A stretch of 6,682 nt of DNA from Rikenella microfusus. GTDB lineage: Bacteria > Bacteroidota > Bacteroidia > Bacteroidales > SZUA-534. The stretch covers positions 1-6,682 of the forward strand of contig DYQV01000138.1 of NCBI GenBank assembly GCA_020719105.1, given 5' to 3'. Position numbers and translations under genes: made by a program. Below, in pieces: positions 1 to 6,573 of this stretch; the first letter of the stretch is position 1; each line of letters begins with the position of its first letter. The notes under the pieces were generated by a model. The model saw only the letters and a list, made by a program, of their open reading frames with translations. It was not told the DNA's origin and searched no databases.

Positions 1-7
1 ATCGCAC

Positions 8-39
8 ATTCACACCTTTCGCTGTGCTCAGGTATGAAT
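8..39. repeat. Imperfect inverted repeat (stem-loop) at left edge
   Basis: Positions 8-17 and 30-39 are inverted copies of each other at nine of ten positions, around a 12-base loop. The one mismatch would be a G.U wobble in a - strand transcript. It has no T-run, so it is not a convincing intrinsic terminator. It may be the end of a dispersed intergenic repeat or a structure belonging to a gene to the left of the window; a single copy cannot decide this. All three + frames are open at the very edge and stop by 51, too short to support a gene end. Confidence 0.35.
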
Positions 40-159
40 AAAGCGGGTTAATTAAGTTCAGTTAAAGTATAATATTTGTGCCTATTCAGCCTAAAATAAA
101 TGGCTCTGCATTCATCGAGGTAAGTGAATAATCACTAAAATTTTATAGCTGCTCGTTAT

Positions 160-189
160 TTTGATACTAGGCATTATTTCTTAAATTTG
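160..189 (+). promoter_or_regulatory. Candidate Bacteroidota-type promoter of the hybrid kinase gene
   Basis: TTTG at 160-163 is followed after 18 bases by TAAATTTG at 182-189, an exact match to the Bacteroidota -7 consensus TAnnTTTG with a TTTG -33 element. Transcription would begin near 193-196 and give a 5' leader of roughly 45 bases before the ATG at 239. The rest of 1-238 shows no coding frame, tRNA or riboswitch that I recognise. AT-rich DNA gives chance matches, so this is a prediction only. Confidence 0.45.
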
Positions 190-238
190 TTATTGTTGAT
201 ACTACTACAAAAGTTTTTTTATAATTCAAATTAGGGAC

Positions 239-3031
239 ATGAATAAATGCGTTGGCTTTCTACTTATTAATTTACTGATATTATCTAGTTTTACTTATGC
301 GCAATCCAAAATTACTGCGTATGTCCCTAAATCGGCAGTTCCGTATTTATATAAAAACAATAATACCATTTATGAAGGATTTATAACCGACTTTTTAAAT
401 GAACTTTTTCAGGAATCGGTAGCAATTGAACTTTATTCTGATTCGTTGGAAATAAATAAAATGAATTCGGTGTTGGTTTTTATACCTGAATCGGCAATGC
501 CTGCAAATTATCGTTTTATTCCTCTGCCGCACGATATCGATTATATGGTGTTTAAGCGCACAAATACCCAATTAAATTCCTTAGCTGATTTGTACTCCAG
601 TAAAATAATTGTTCAGAAAGACGATTTAGTTTATCAATCTCTATATCGAAGTAAAGCCTCATATATTTTTACTGTACCATCTTACGCTAAAGCACTTGAG
701 CTTTTATCCTCAGGAATAAATGATTGCGCCATTATTCCCTATTTTATTGGAAATGAATACATTCGGCAAAATAAAATAAAAAATATTGATTTTATTGATA
801 CCCCTTTTCTCTCAGTAAAATTTGGGTTGGCCATAAGCAATCAGGAGGTTGCTTTAATTAAGAAGGCCGAAGAACGTATTAAATTATTGGTTGAAAACAA
901 TAGCTTTCGGAACCTTGAAAAAAAGTATTTTATTGACCAGCCTTTTCGAAAAACGGTTAAGTGGGCACATACTGAATTTTATGTTTTTGTAATTGGAATT
1001 CTTGTTCTTATCATTATTATTTTATGGATTTGGAATCGATTTTTGTTAAAAGAAATGGAACTTTCAACCAAAGAATACATCAATGAAATTAACAATCAGA
1101 ATTTCTCGCCTTTGATTATTGATTTTAACAATCCTTTAATTAAAAAAGTATTAAAACAAATTCCGGTTTGGCTATTTGTTAATAATGCAAGCGGTAAAAT
1201 TGAATTAGTAAGCGATGAGTTTTTGGAATTTGCAATTAAAGAAGATGTTACGCCTGATAATTTATTTTTAAACTCAATTTTTGAACCTGTTTTTGCTGCA
1301 CAATTGACCTCATTGGACGAAAAACTCTTGAACCAATCCACCCAACTGGTTTTTGAAGAAGTTTCATTTTCCATTAAATCAAGTTTGTACAAAAAGTGGA
1401 TGATAAAATATCCCTTGAAAATTGTTGGTCATAATGAGACACTTATCCTATCATTTTTATTGAATCCAACCATTGAAGGCGATATGCATTTTAAATCAAT
1501 GGCTCCTGAGTTACTATTTCGATCCTTAGTGGATGCACTGCCCGATTTAATATTCTTTAAAAATACAAAAAGCCAATACCTGGGAGCTAACAAAGCTTTG
1601 CTTGACTTTAATGGAAAAACAGAATCGGACATGATTGGAAAAACTGACCATGAATTATTTGATAAAGAAAAAGCGGATAATTATTTGGCGTCTGATGAAA
1701 TAGTGTTCAACGAAGGTTTGCGTTGGGAAGTTATGGAATGGGATGAATCAATTACAGGAGAAAAGATTCGTTTCAAACATATTAAAATTCCCTTACATGA
1801 TCACAAGAACAAAGTTTTTGGTTTAGTAGGTATTTCATACAATATTACGAATCATTATTTGCATGAATTAGAGCTGCAAAAATCAAAAGAAAAAGCAGAA
1901 GAATCCGATCGGATTAAATTATCTTTCTTGGCTAACATGAGCCATGAAATTAGAACTCCCATGAATTCTATCATTGGTTTTAGCGATTTATTGGTTGATA
2001 CTGATCTTACTATTGATCAGAGGGTGGAAATTATTGATATGATACAGTCCAATGGCCATATTTTGATTGATATAATAGATGATATTATTGATTTTTCGCG
2101 CATTGAATCGGGCCAAATCCATTTAAAACATACCGATTTCAATTTGAACTCTATTATCAAAGATTCGTTTCTATATGCCAATTCCAAAAAAAATCAATTA
2201 GGTAAAGAACAATTGAATATTTCCTATACGATTGGCTCTATTGAAGATGAATTTAATCTTCATTCCGATCCTTATAGATTAAAACAGGTTATTAAGAATT
2301 TGATAAATAGTTCCATACGTTTTTTTACTGCTGAGAGTTTATTCATTGGTTATTTAATTCGAGAAGACAATTTATTTTTTTATCTTAAAAACGACAATAA
2401 CATCTTGTCAGAAAGTTTAATAAGAAAGCTGATGAAAGATGATTCGATTTTGCAAATAAATTTTTCGGAAATTGAAGAATCGGCAGGAATTGGATTGATT
2501 ATAGCAAAAAACATAATTGAAATGCTTGGCGGAAAACTGTGGTCAGATGAATCTGTTCATGGTAAACCCGACTATTATTTTAATATACCGTTTAAAAGAG
2601 TGGTTTCTAAAGCATATTTGACGCCTGCTGATTCAATTTATGATACCCCTGATTGGAATGGTAAAACGATTCTAATTGCTGAAGATGAAATTACTAATTA
2701 TATTTTGCTTCAAAGCATTCTATCAAAAACTCATGCAGTAATTTTAAGAGCTGAGAATGGAGAAGAGGCCGTAACATTGTATGAAGAGCATCCTGAAATT
2801 GATCTTATTTTAATGGATATCAGAATGCCTGTTATGAATGGCATTGATGCTTCAAAAAAAATTATGAGTATCAATCGCTCGGTAATTATTATTGCCCAAA
2901 CCGCTTATGCCATGCCTGAAGATAAGGACTTGTATGTCAGTATTGGAATAAAAGGTGTTTTGGCCAAACCCATTGATCCGGGAGAATTATTCTATCTATG
3001 TAACAAATCACTTAAAAGTAAATCAGTTTAG
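239..3031 (+). CDS. Membrane-bound hybrid sensor histidine kinase (SBP-like sensor, PAS, HisKA, degenerate HATPase, REC)
   Basis: A 930-residue two-component hybrid kinase. Residues 1-21 form a signal peptide (cleavage probably after A21). Residues about 25-235 resemble a periplasmic solute-binding domain of the SBP_bac_3 type. A transmembrane helix spans about 246-268. Residues 290-410 look like a divergent PAS-like module, and 425-540 is a clearer PAS domain (ALPDLIFFKN, then GLVGISYNIT). HisKA follows with the phospho-accepting H569 in MSHEIRTP. The ATPase domain (about 670-787) is unusual: the N-box reads NLINSS where NLxxNA is expected, and the G1 box reads NDNNIL in place of DxGxGI, while the G2 box keeps GIGL (750-753). 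The C-terminal receiver (about 808-925) is complete, with acidic residues E815/D816, phospho-acceptor D860 in LILMD, T888 and K910-P911. By family, ligand binding outside would drive His-to-Asp relay inside. The ligand is not predictable. No response-regulator gene lies beside it. The start is supported by the immediate signal peptide. The ATP-binding changes suggest weak or absent kinase activity, which is inference. Confidence 0.93.
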   Translation: MNKCVGFLLINLLILSSFTYAQSKITAYVPKSAVPYLYKNNNTIYEGFITDFLNELFQESVAIELYSDSLEINKMNSVLVFIPESAMPANYRFIPLPHDIDYMVFKRTNTQLNSLADLYSSKIIVQKDDLVYQSLYRSKASYIFTVPSYAKALELLSSGINDCAIIPYFIGNEYIRQNKIKNIDFIDTPFLSVKFGLAISNQEVALIKKAEERIKLLVENNSFRNLEKKYFIDQPFRKTVKWAHTEFYVFVIGILVLIIIILWIWNRFLLKEMELSTKEYINEINNQNFSPLIIDFNNPLIKKVLKQIPVWLFVNNASGKIELVSDEFLEFAIKEDVTPDNLFLNSIFEPVFAAQLTSLDEKLLNQSTQLVFEEVSFSIKSSLYKKWMIKYPLKIVGHNETLILSFLLNPTIEGDMHFKSMAPELLFRSLVDALPDLIFFKNTKSQYLGANKALLDFNGKTESDMIGKTDHELFDKEKADNYLASDEIVFNEGLRWEVMEWDESITGEKIRFKHIKIPLHDHKNKVFGLVGISYNITNHYLHELELQKSKEKAEESDRIKLSFLANMSHEIRTPMNSIIGFSDLLVDTDLTIDQRVEIIDMIQSNGHILIDIIDDIIDFSRIESGQIHLKHTDFNLNSIIKDSFLYANSKKNQLGKEQLNISYTIGSIEDEFNLHSDPYRLKQVIKNLINSSIRFFTAESLFIGYLIREDNLFFYLKNDNNILSESLIRKLMKDDSILQINFSEIEESAGIGLIIAKNIIEMLGGKLWSDESVHGKPDYYFNIPFKRVVSKAYLTPADSIYDTPDWNGKTILIAEDEITNYILLQSILSKTHAVILRAENGEEAVTLYEEHPEIDLILMDIRMPVMNGIDASKKIMSINRSVIIIAQTAYAMPEDKDLYVSIGIKGVLAKPIDPGELFYLCNKSLKSKSV

Positions 3032-3069
3032 TTAATCAATTTAAGTAAACCTTAAATCCCCGATAAATG

Positions 3070-3108
3070 AAAAAGGGCACTCCATTATTGAAGCACCCTT
3101 TTTTTTTT
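3070..3108. terminator. Bidirectional intrinsic terminator between convergent genes
   Basis: An A-run and GGG (3070-3077) pair with CCC and a T-run (3096-3108; ten T at 3099-3108). Read on the + strand, the hairpin ends in that T-run, 38 bases after the kinase stop. On the - strand the stem is better, because two + strand C.A mismatches become G.U wobbles, giving about nine pairs around a six-base loop (3084-3089), followed by five T. It should therefore end both the kinase transcript and the DUF4465 transcript, which makes the latter a single-gene unit. Confidence 0.85.
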
Positions 3109-3126
3109 GAAGTCATTTAATTAAAG

Positions 3127-4113
3127 CTATTGCTTACTTATTTTATACAGTTCTGTTGAATGATTAGAATTTACTTGAATAAAATATATTCCTGCATTCA
3201 GGCTTTCAATAGATATGGTCTGATTAAACGATTGATTTCCTTTGTATTGTAAAACCAATTGACCCGCTATATTAACTATACTTAGTTGATTAATTGGGTT
3301 ATTGCCTGTTATATTCAAGTAATTTTGTGCTGGATTAGGATAAATTTGAAATTCATATTCCGGTTTCGCTGCATCGTTTTCAGTACCAAAATTAATACCG
3401 GTAAAGTTTTTAATGGTTATCTCATCCAAACAAAAAAAGGCAGGAGTATTCATTCCCCAATCTCCATTATCAGTCGATGAAAGTTCAAAAGTCAGGTATG
3501 AAGTATTGGTTAATGAACTTAAATCAACCCATTGCCAGTCCTTAATAATATAGTCTTTTGCATTATCCGCAAACCGATAATCGGCTAAATAAAACTCAAT
3601 AGTGCCAACCTCAATTTGAGACTCATTCCAACCGGTAATTTTAAGTTTAAACCAGTCCTCGTCGTTTCCTGTTACTCCTCCAAATTTTTTTGAATATGCA
3701 TCGCCATCCCTCATTGATAAAACAGCATAAGTGGAATTAGTAATGTACAATCCAAGCATTTCCGATAAACTACTTAGCACAATAGTATCCGGTCCATAAT
3801 TGTATCCAATGGCATAATTTGCCGAACTTAAGGCACCTTTTCCTGCAAACGCACTGTATTGGTTTTCATATCCCGGTGTGCTGTTGTCTGTTATATTGGA
3901 ATAGGCAAATCCGCTCCAACTAAAATAATCGGCATTGTACTGGTTTTTAAAGAGCATGGAACCACTGGTAAAATTTCCACTTCCATTACTGCCATTCCAG
4001 TAACTTTCATTCTCAAGGGTTAAGTCATCCATAGTGGCAACTTGTTGAGCACTTGTTTGCACAATACTCACGGTAGAGAGGGCAAACGCAAATAAAAACA
4101 TTTTTTTCTTCAT
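3127..4113 (-). CDS. Secreted DUF4465-type protein with T9SS C-terminal sorting domain, under cobalamin riboswitch
   Basis: A 328-residue exported protein. A lysine-rich start and hydrophobic stretch (1-22) form a signal peptide, with cleavage likely near TSA|QQ (A22); there is no lipobox cysteine. Residues about 28-238 carry the pattern I associate with DUF4465: SYWNGSNGSG (37-46), SWSGFAYSN (65-73), NQYSAFAG (84-91), NYAIGY (99-104), EFYLADYRF (173-181), DWQWVDLSSL (192-201) and a D/G-rich end with WGMNTPAFFCLDEI (219-232). After a linker, residues about 255-328 are a type A T9SS sorting domain: IYPNPAQNYLNI, then GQLVLQ, LNAGIYFIQV and a terminal LYKISKQ. Such tails send proteins across the outer membrane, where they are anchored or released. 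The cobalamin riboswitch upstream implies production when B12 is scarce. I infer a role in cobamide capture; no catalytic motif is visible. ATG at 4111-4113 is chosen because it keeps the basic n-region; Met5 is an alternative. There is no BtuB-like gene beside it. Confidence 0.92.
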   Translation of the reverse strand: MKKKMFLFAFALSTVSIVQTSAQQVATMDDLTLENESYWNGSNGSGNFTSGSMLFKNQYNADYFSWSGFAYSNITDNSTPGYENQYSAFAGKGALSSANYAIGYNYGPDTIVLSSLSEMLGLYITNSTYAVLSMRDGDAYSKKFGGVTGNDEDWFKLKITGWNESQIEVGTIEFYLADYRFADNAKDYIIKDWQWVDLSSLTNTSYLTFELSSTDNGDWGMNTPAFFCLDEITIKNFTGINFGTENDAAKPEYEFQIYPNPAQNYLNITGNNPINQLSIVNIAGQLVLQYKGNQSFNQTISIESLNAGIYFIQVNSNHSTELYKISKQ

Positions 4114-4118
4114 AAAAA

Positions 4119-4149
4119 GTTGATTAATAAATGAATAAATAAAATCAAC
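4119..4149 (-). promoter_or_regulatory. Inverted repeat just before the DUF4465 start codon, possible expression platform
   Basis: On the - strand, GTTGATT (4149-4143) and AATCAAC (4125-4119) are perfect complements around a 17-base AU-rich loop, followed by five T and then directly by the ATG. The arrangement resembles a weak terminator or a start-masking hairpin. The stem has only two G-C pairs and the loop is long, so stability is doubtful. It may take part in riboswitch output or be chance in AT-rich DNA. Confidence 0.3.
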
Positions 4150-4202
4150 CTTTACTTACGGATTAAATTGATGGGGCAACAATAAATGCAGCTACACCAA
4201 TG

Positions 4203-4220
4203 GCTTTTTTTCCCGAAAGC
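4203..4220 (-). promoter_or_regulatory. Putative P13 regulatory hairpin of the cobalamin riboswitch
   Basis: On the - strand, GCTTT (4220-4216) pairs with AAAGC (4207-4203). The loop begins with CGGG (4215-4212), which is complementary to CCCG in the aptamer's L5 region (4342-4339). In characterised cobalamin riboswitches, a kissing interaction between L5 and the L13 loop of the regulatory hairpin couples ligand binding to gene control. The position, just 3' of the B12 box, fits this role. The pairing is seen in sequence; its function is inference. Confidence 0.6.
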
Positions 4221-4229
4221 TAAGGTATT

Positions 4230-4415
4230 GTTTGCTTAGGCAGGTCTTCTGACTTACTCCCTTTTACCAAGCCTTCCCATCTCGCTTTAGCGGACAGTGG
4301 CAAAGGTGTTTTGGTAAAAGTTAAGGAGCTTACAGCAGCGGGTACTGTTGCCGATTTACGCGGCATTCCCTTTTAATCCATCAGGTATAAACCATTTTGG
4401 AAACCATTGCAAATC
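4230..4415 (-). ncRNA. Cobalamin (B12) riboswitch aptamer
   Basis: Read on the - strand, this holds the hallmark parts in order: GGTTT, then ATTAAAAGGGAATGCCG (around 4378-4361), AACAGTACCCGC and CTGTAAG, GCCACTG, GGGAAGG (4279-4273), and the B12 box AGTCAGAAGACCTGCC (4254-4239). A perfect 10-bp helix joins CTTTTACCAA (4320-4311) to TTGGTAAAAG (4270-4261), and TTTGC/GCAAA (4413-4409 with 4235-4231) could close P1. The 5' edge is approximate. It lies about 115 bases upstream of the DUF4465 start on the same strand and would be the 5' leader of that mRNA. By family knowledge such elements lower expression when cobalamin binds. The only downstream gene before a terminator is the DUF4465 protein, so that is the controlled gene. 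Confidence 0.95.
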
Positions 4416-4445
4416 AAAAGTAGTCCTTTTTAATCAATCGACAAG
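4415..4445 (-). promoter_or_regulatory. Candidate promoter of the riboswitch-DUF4465 transcript
   Basis: On the - strand, CTTG (4445-4442) is followed after exactly 19 bases by TACTTTTG (4422-4415). This matches the Bacteroidota -33 TTTG at three of four positions and the -7 TAnnTTTG exactly. Transcription would start around 4407-4411, right at the 5' edge of the aptamer, as expected for a leader RNA. If P1 really starts at 4413, the true start must be slightly upstream, so P1 or the promoter assignment may be off by a few bases. Confidence 0.5.
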
Positions 4446-4519
4446 AAATTTGTGTTTGTAATAAAATATATTTTTGAACTGTATTTTTTTACTATTTGTT
4501 TATAAATAGCAAATGCTCC

Positions 4520-4552
4520 TTTGAGTTAAAACAAATGATTTATCTATTTTAG
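4520..4552 (+). promoter_or_regulatory. Weak candidate promoter of ligA
   Basis: TTTG at 4520-4523 and TATTTTAG at 4545-4552 (one mismatch to TAnnTTTG) are separated by 21 bases, giving a start near 4556-4560 and a very short leader before the ATG at 4573. The spacing is at the long end, so support is modest. The 459-base divergent gap 4114-4572 otherwise contains the riboswitch, its promoter and AT-rich sequence with no other gene. Confidence 0.3.
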
Positions 4553-4572
4553 TCCATTCAATCAATTTTGTT

Positions 4573-6573
4573 ATGAAAGAAAAAGACTCAGAAAGAATTG
4601 TGGAGCTTAGGCAATTACTTAACAATCATAATTATAAGTACTATGTACTTTCTGCTCCTGAAATATCTGATTTTGAATATGATCAGTTGATGCATGAATT
4701 AGTACAGCTTGAAAGTAAATATCCTGAATATGCCGATGCAAATTCTCCAACCCAAAGGGTAGGAAGCGATTTAAATAATGAGTTTAAACAGGTAAAGCAC
4801 AAATATCCTATGCTTTCGTTAGGAAACACTTATAATGAAACTGAAATAAGGGATTTTGATTTGCGTGTGGCTAAAACACTGAATACTACCTATAGTTATG
4901 TATGTGAACTTAAATACGATGGAGCTTCAATTAGTTTAACTTATGAAAAAGGAAATTTAAAATATGCTGTTACCAGAGGGGATGGAGAAAAAGGCGATGA
5001 TGTTACCAATAATGTGCGTACTATTGGTTCAATCCCGTTAACGTTAAAAGGGACTAATTATCCGGAACTGTTTGAAATTAGAGGCGAAGTTTTCTTGCCT
5101 CATAAAGGATTTGAAAAACTCAACAAAGAACGCGAAGAATTAGGAGAGAATACCTTTGCAAACCCCAGAAATGCAGCTTCAGGGTCATTAAAAATTCAAA
5201 ACTCTTCACTGGTTGCGAAAAGGCCACTTGACTGCTATTTGTATTATTTGTTAGGAAGTGAGTTACCTACCGATTCTCATTTCGATAACTTGCAGCGATG
5301 CCGCGAATGGGGTTTTAAAATCCCAACAGAAAATAAAAGGTGTAATTCCATTGAAGAAGTATTGAAATTCATTGAGTTTTGGGATACCAACAGGAGGCAG
5401 CTTCCGTACGATATTGATGGTATCGTAATTAAAGTAGATTCAATTGCACAGCAAGAACAACTTGGTTTCACAGCAAAATCGCCACGTTGGGCAATTTCCT
5501 ATAAATTTAAAGCAGAACAAGCTGCTACTAAGTTGTTGTCGGTCGATTTTCAGGTTGGTAGAACCGGCGCTATTACACCGGTAGCTAATTTGGAACCGGT
5601 ATTTTTAGCAGGAACCACGGTTAAAAGGGCATCGCTTCATAATGAAGATATTATTGTTTTACATGATTTGCATCTAAACGATACCGTTTTAGTGGAAAAA
5701 GGGGGTGAAATTATACCAAAAATTGTAGGTGTAAATATTGATAAACGAGAAACTGATGCTAAAAAGGTAATTTTCATTGATAATTGCCCCGAATGCAATA
5801 CAAAGTTAATAAGAGCTGAAGGTGAAGCAGCATATTATTGTCCAAACGAAAAAGGTTGTTCACCCCAAATAAAAGGAAAAATTATACATTTTATTAGCCG
5901 TAAGGCTATGAACATGGATAGTTTAGGCGAAGAAACTATTGAGTTATTATATTCTAACAAACTCATTGCTAATATTTCAGACCTTTATACACTTACAAAA
6001 GAGCAACTTTTGCCTTTAGAGCGAATGGCTGAGAAATCGGCCAATAATATTATGAATAGCATTCAACAATCAAAAGCAGTACCTTTTGAGCGTCTATTAT
6101 TTGGGATAGGCATTCGGCATGTTGGTGCTACTGTAGCCAAAAATCTTGCTAAAGCATTTGGTTCAATGGAAGAATTGAGCCATGCTTCTTATGAATCATT
6201 AATTGCCACTGAAGAAATTGGAGAGAAGATAGCCTTAAGTATATTGGATTATTTTTCGGATTCGGAAAACAGCATTTTGATTGAAAAGCTTAAACTGTAT
6301 GGGCTTCAGTTTGAAACAGAAAAATCAGAACTTAAATCCTTAAATTTAAAAGGGTTATCTATTATTGCCAGTGGTAAACTGGAACATTTTAGTCGCGAAG
6401 AAATTAAAACAATCATTGAGGCGCATGGCGGCAAAGCGGTATCTTCTATTTCAAAGCAAACCAGTTATTTATTGGCAGGCGAAAATATTGGACCCAATAA
6501 GCTTTCAAAAGCAGTTGAATTGGGTATTCCAATAATAACAGAGCAAGATTTTATTAAAATGATAGAATCATAA
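4573..6573 (+). CDS. ligA: NAD-dependent DNA ligase LigA
   Basis: A full-length 666-residue bacterial DNA ligase. It seals 3'-OH/5'-phosphate nicks in duplex DNA during replication and repair, using NAD+ to adenylate itself. Domain Ia (1-65) carries the NMN-binding tyrosine region (NYKYYVLSAPEISDFEYD). The nucleotidyltransferase domain contains the catalytic lysine K114 in CELKYDG, then FEIRGEVFLP, NPRNAASGSL, DIDGIVIKVD (280-289) and SPRWAISYKF (303-312). The OB fold follows (VGRTGAITPVANLEPV, 328-343; HNED, 356-359). The zinc finger uses C405, C408, C423 and C429. Helix-hairpin-helix repeats cover about 435-585 (IGIRHVGATVAKNLA; TEEIGEKIA). The BRCT domain is 590-666 (SGKLEHFSREE, GENIGPNKLSKAVELG). 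All expected catalytic and metal residues are present and the length is typical. The start is the first ATG in frame with the Ia domain; no Shine-Dalgarno is seen, as usual in this phylum. It is transcribed away from the riboswitch gene, and its stop overlaps the end of a converging gene by six bases. Confidence 0.98.
   Translation: MKEKDSERIVELRQLLNNHNYKYYVLSAPEISDFEYDQLMHELVQLESKYPEYADANSPTQRVGSDLNNEFKQVKHKYPMLSLGNTYNETEIRDFDLRVAKTLNTTYSYVCELKYDGASISLTYEKGNLKYAVTRGDGEKGDDVTNNVRTIGSIPLTLKGTNYPELFEIRGEVFLPHKGFEKLNKEREELGENTFANPRNAASGSLKIQNSSLVAKRPLDCYLYYLLGSELPTDSHFDNLQRCREWGFKIPTENKRCNSIEEVLKFIEFWDTNRRQLPYDIDGIVIKVDSIAQQEQLGFTAKSPRWAISYKFKAEQAATKLLSVDFQVGRTGAITPVANLEPVFLAGTTVKRASLHNEDIIVLHDLHLNDTVLVEKGGEIIPKIVGVNIDKRETDAKKVIFIDNCPECNTKLIRAEGEAAYYCPNEKGCSPQIKGKIIHFISRKAMNMDSLGEETIELLYSNKLIANISDLYTLTKEQLLPLERMAEKSANNIMNSIQQSKAVPFERLLFGIGIRHVGATVAKNLAKAFGSMEELSHASYESLIATEEIGEKIALSILDYFSDSENSILIEKLKLYGLQFETEKSELKSLNLKGLSIIASGKLEHFSREEIKTIIEAHGGKAVSSISKQTSYLLAGENIGPNKLSKAVELGIPIITEQDFIKMIES

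Noticed and set aside
1..51. Possible 3' end of an upstream + strand gene
   Set aside because: All three frames stop within the first few dozen bases and the sequence is dominated by the inverted repeat; no peptide pattern supports coding.
1096..1392. Open - strand frame of 98 codons inside the kinase gene
   Set aside because: It lies wholly antisense to a well-supported coding region, and its product has low-complexity Ser/Asn/Lys composition with no recognisable domain.
1429..1632. Open - strand frame of 67 codons inside the kinase gene
   Set aside because: Antisense to the PAS-encoding part of the kinase, with no motif and no promoter-like sequence.
3286..3480. Open + strand frame of 64 codons opposite the DUF4465 gene
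   Set aside because: Complementary to the linker and sorting-domain region of a confident gene; the translation resembles no protein family.
3061..4572. A btuB receptor, further B12 uptake gene or second riboswitch near the cobalamin element
   Set aside because: The transcript from the riboswitch reaches only the DUF4465 gene before the terminator, and the divergent gene is ligA; nothing else fits in this span.
5277..5471. Open - strand frame of 64 codons inside ligA
   Set aside because: Antisense to the nucleotidyltransferase domain of ligA; its cysteine/serine-rich product is typical of a shadow frame.
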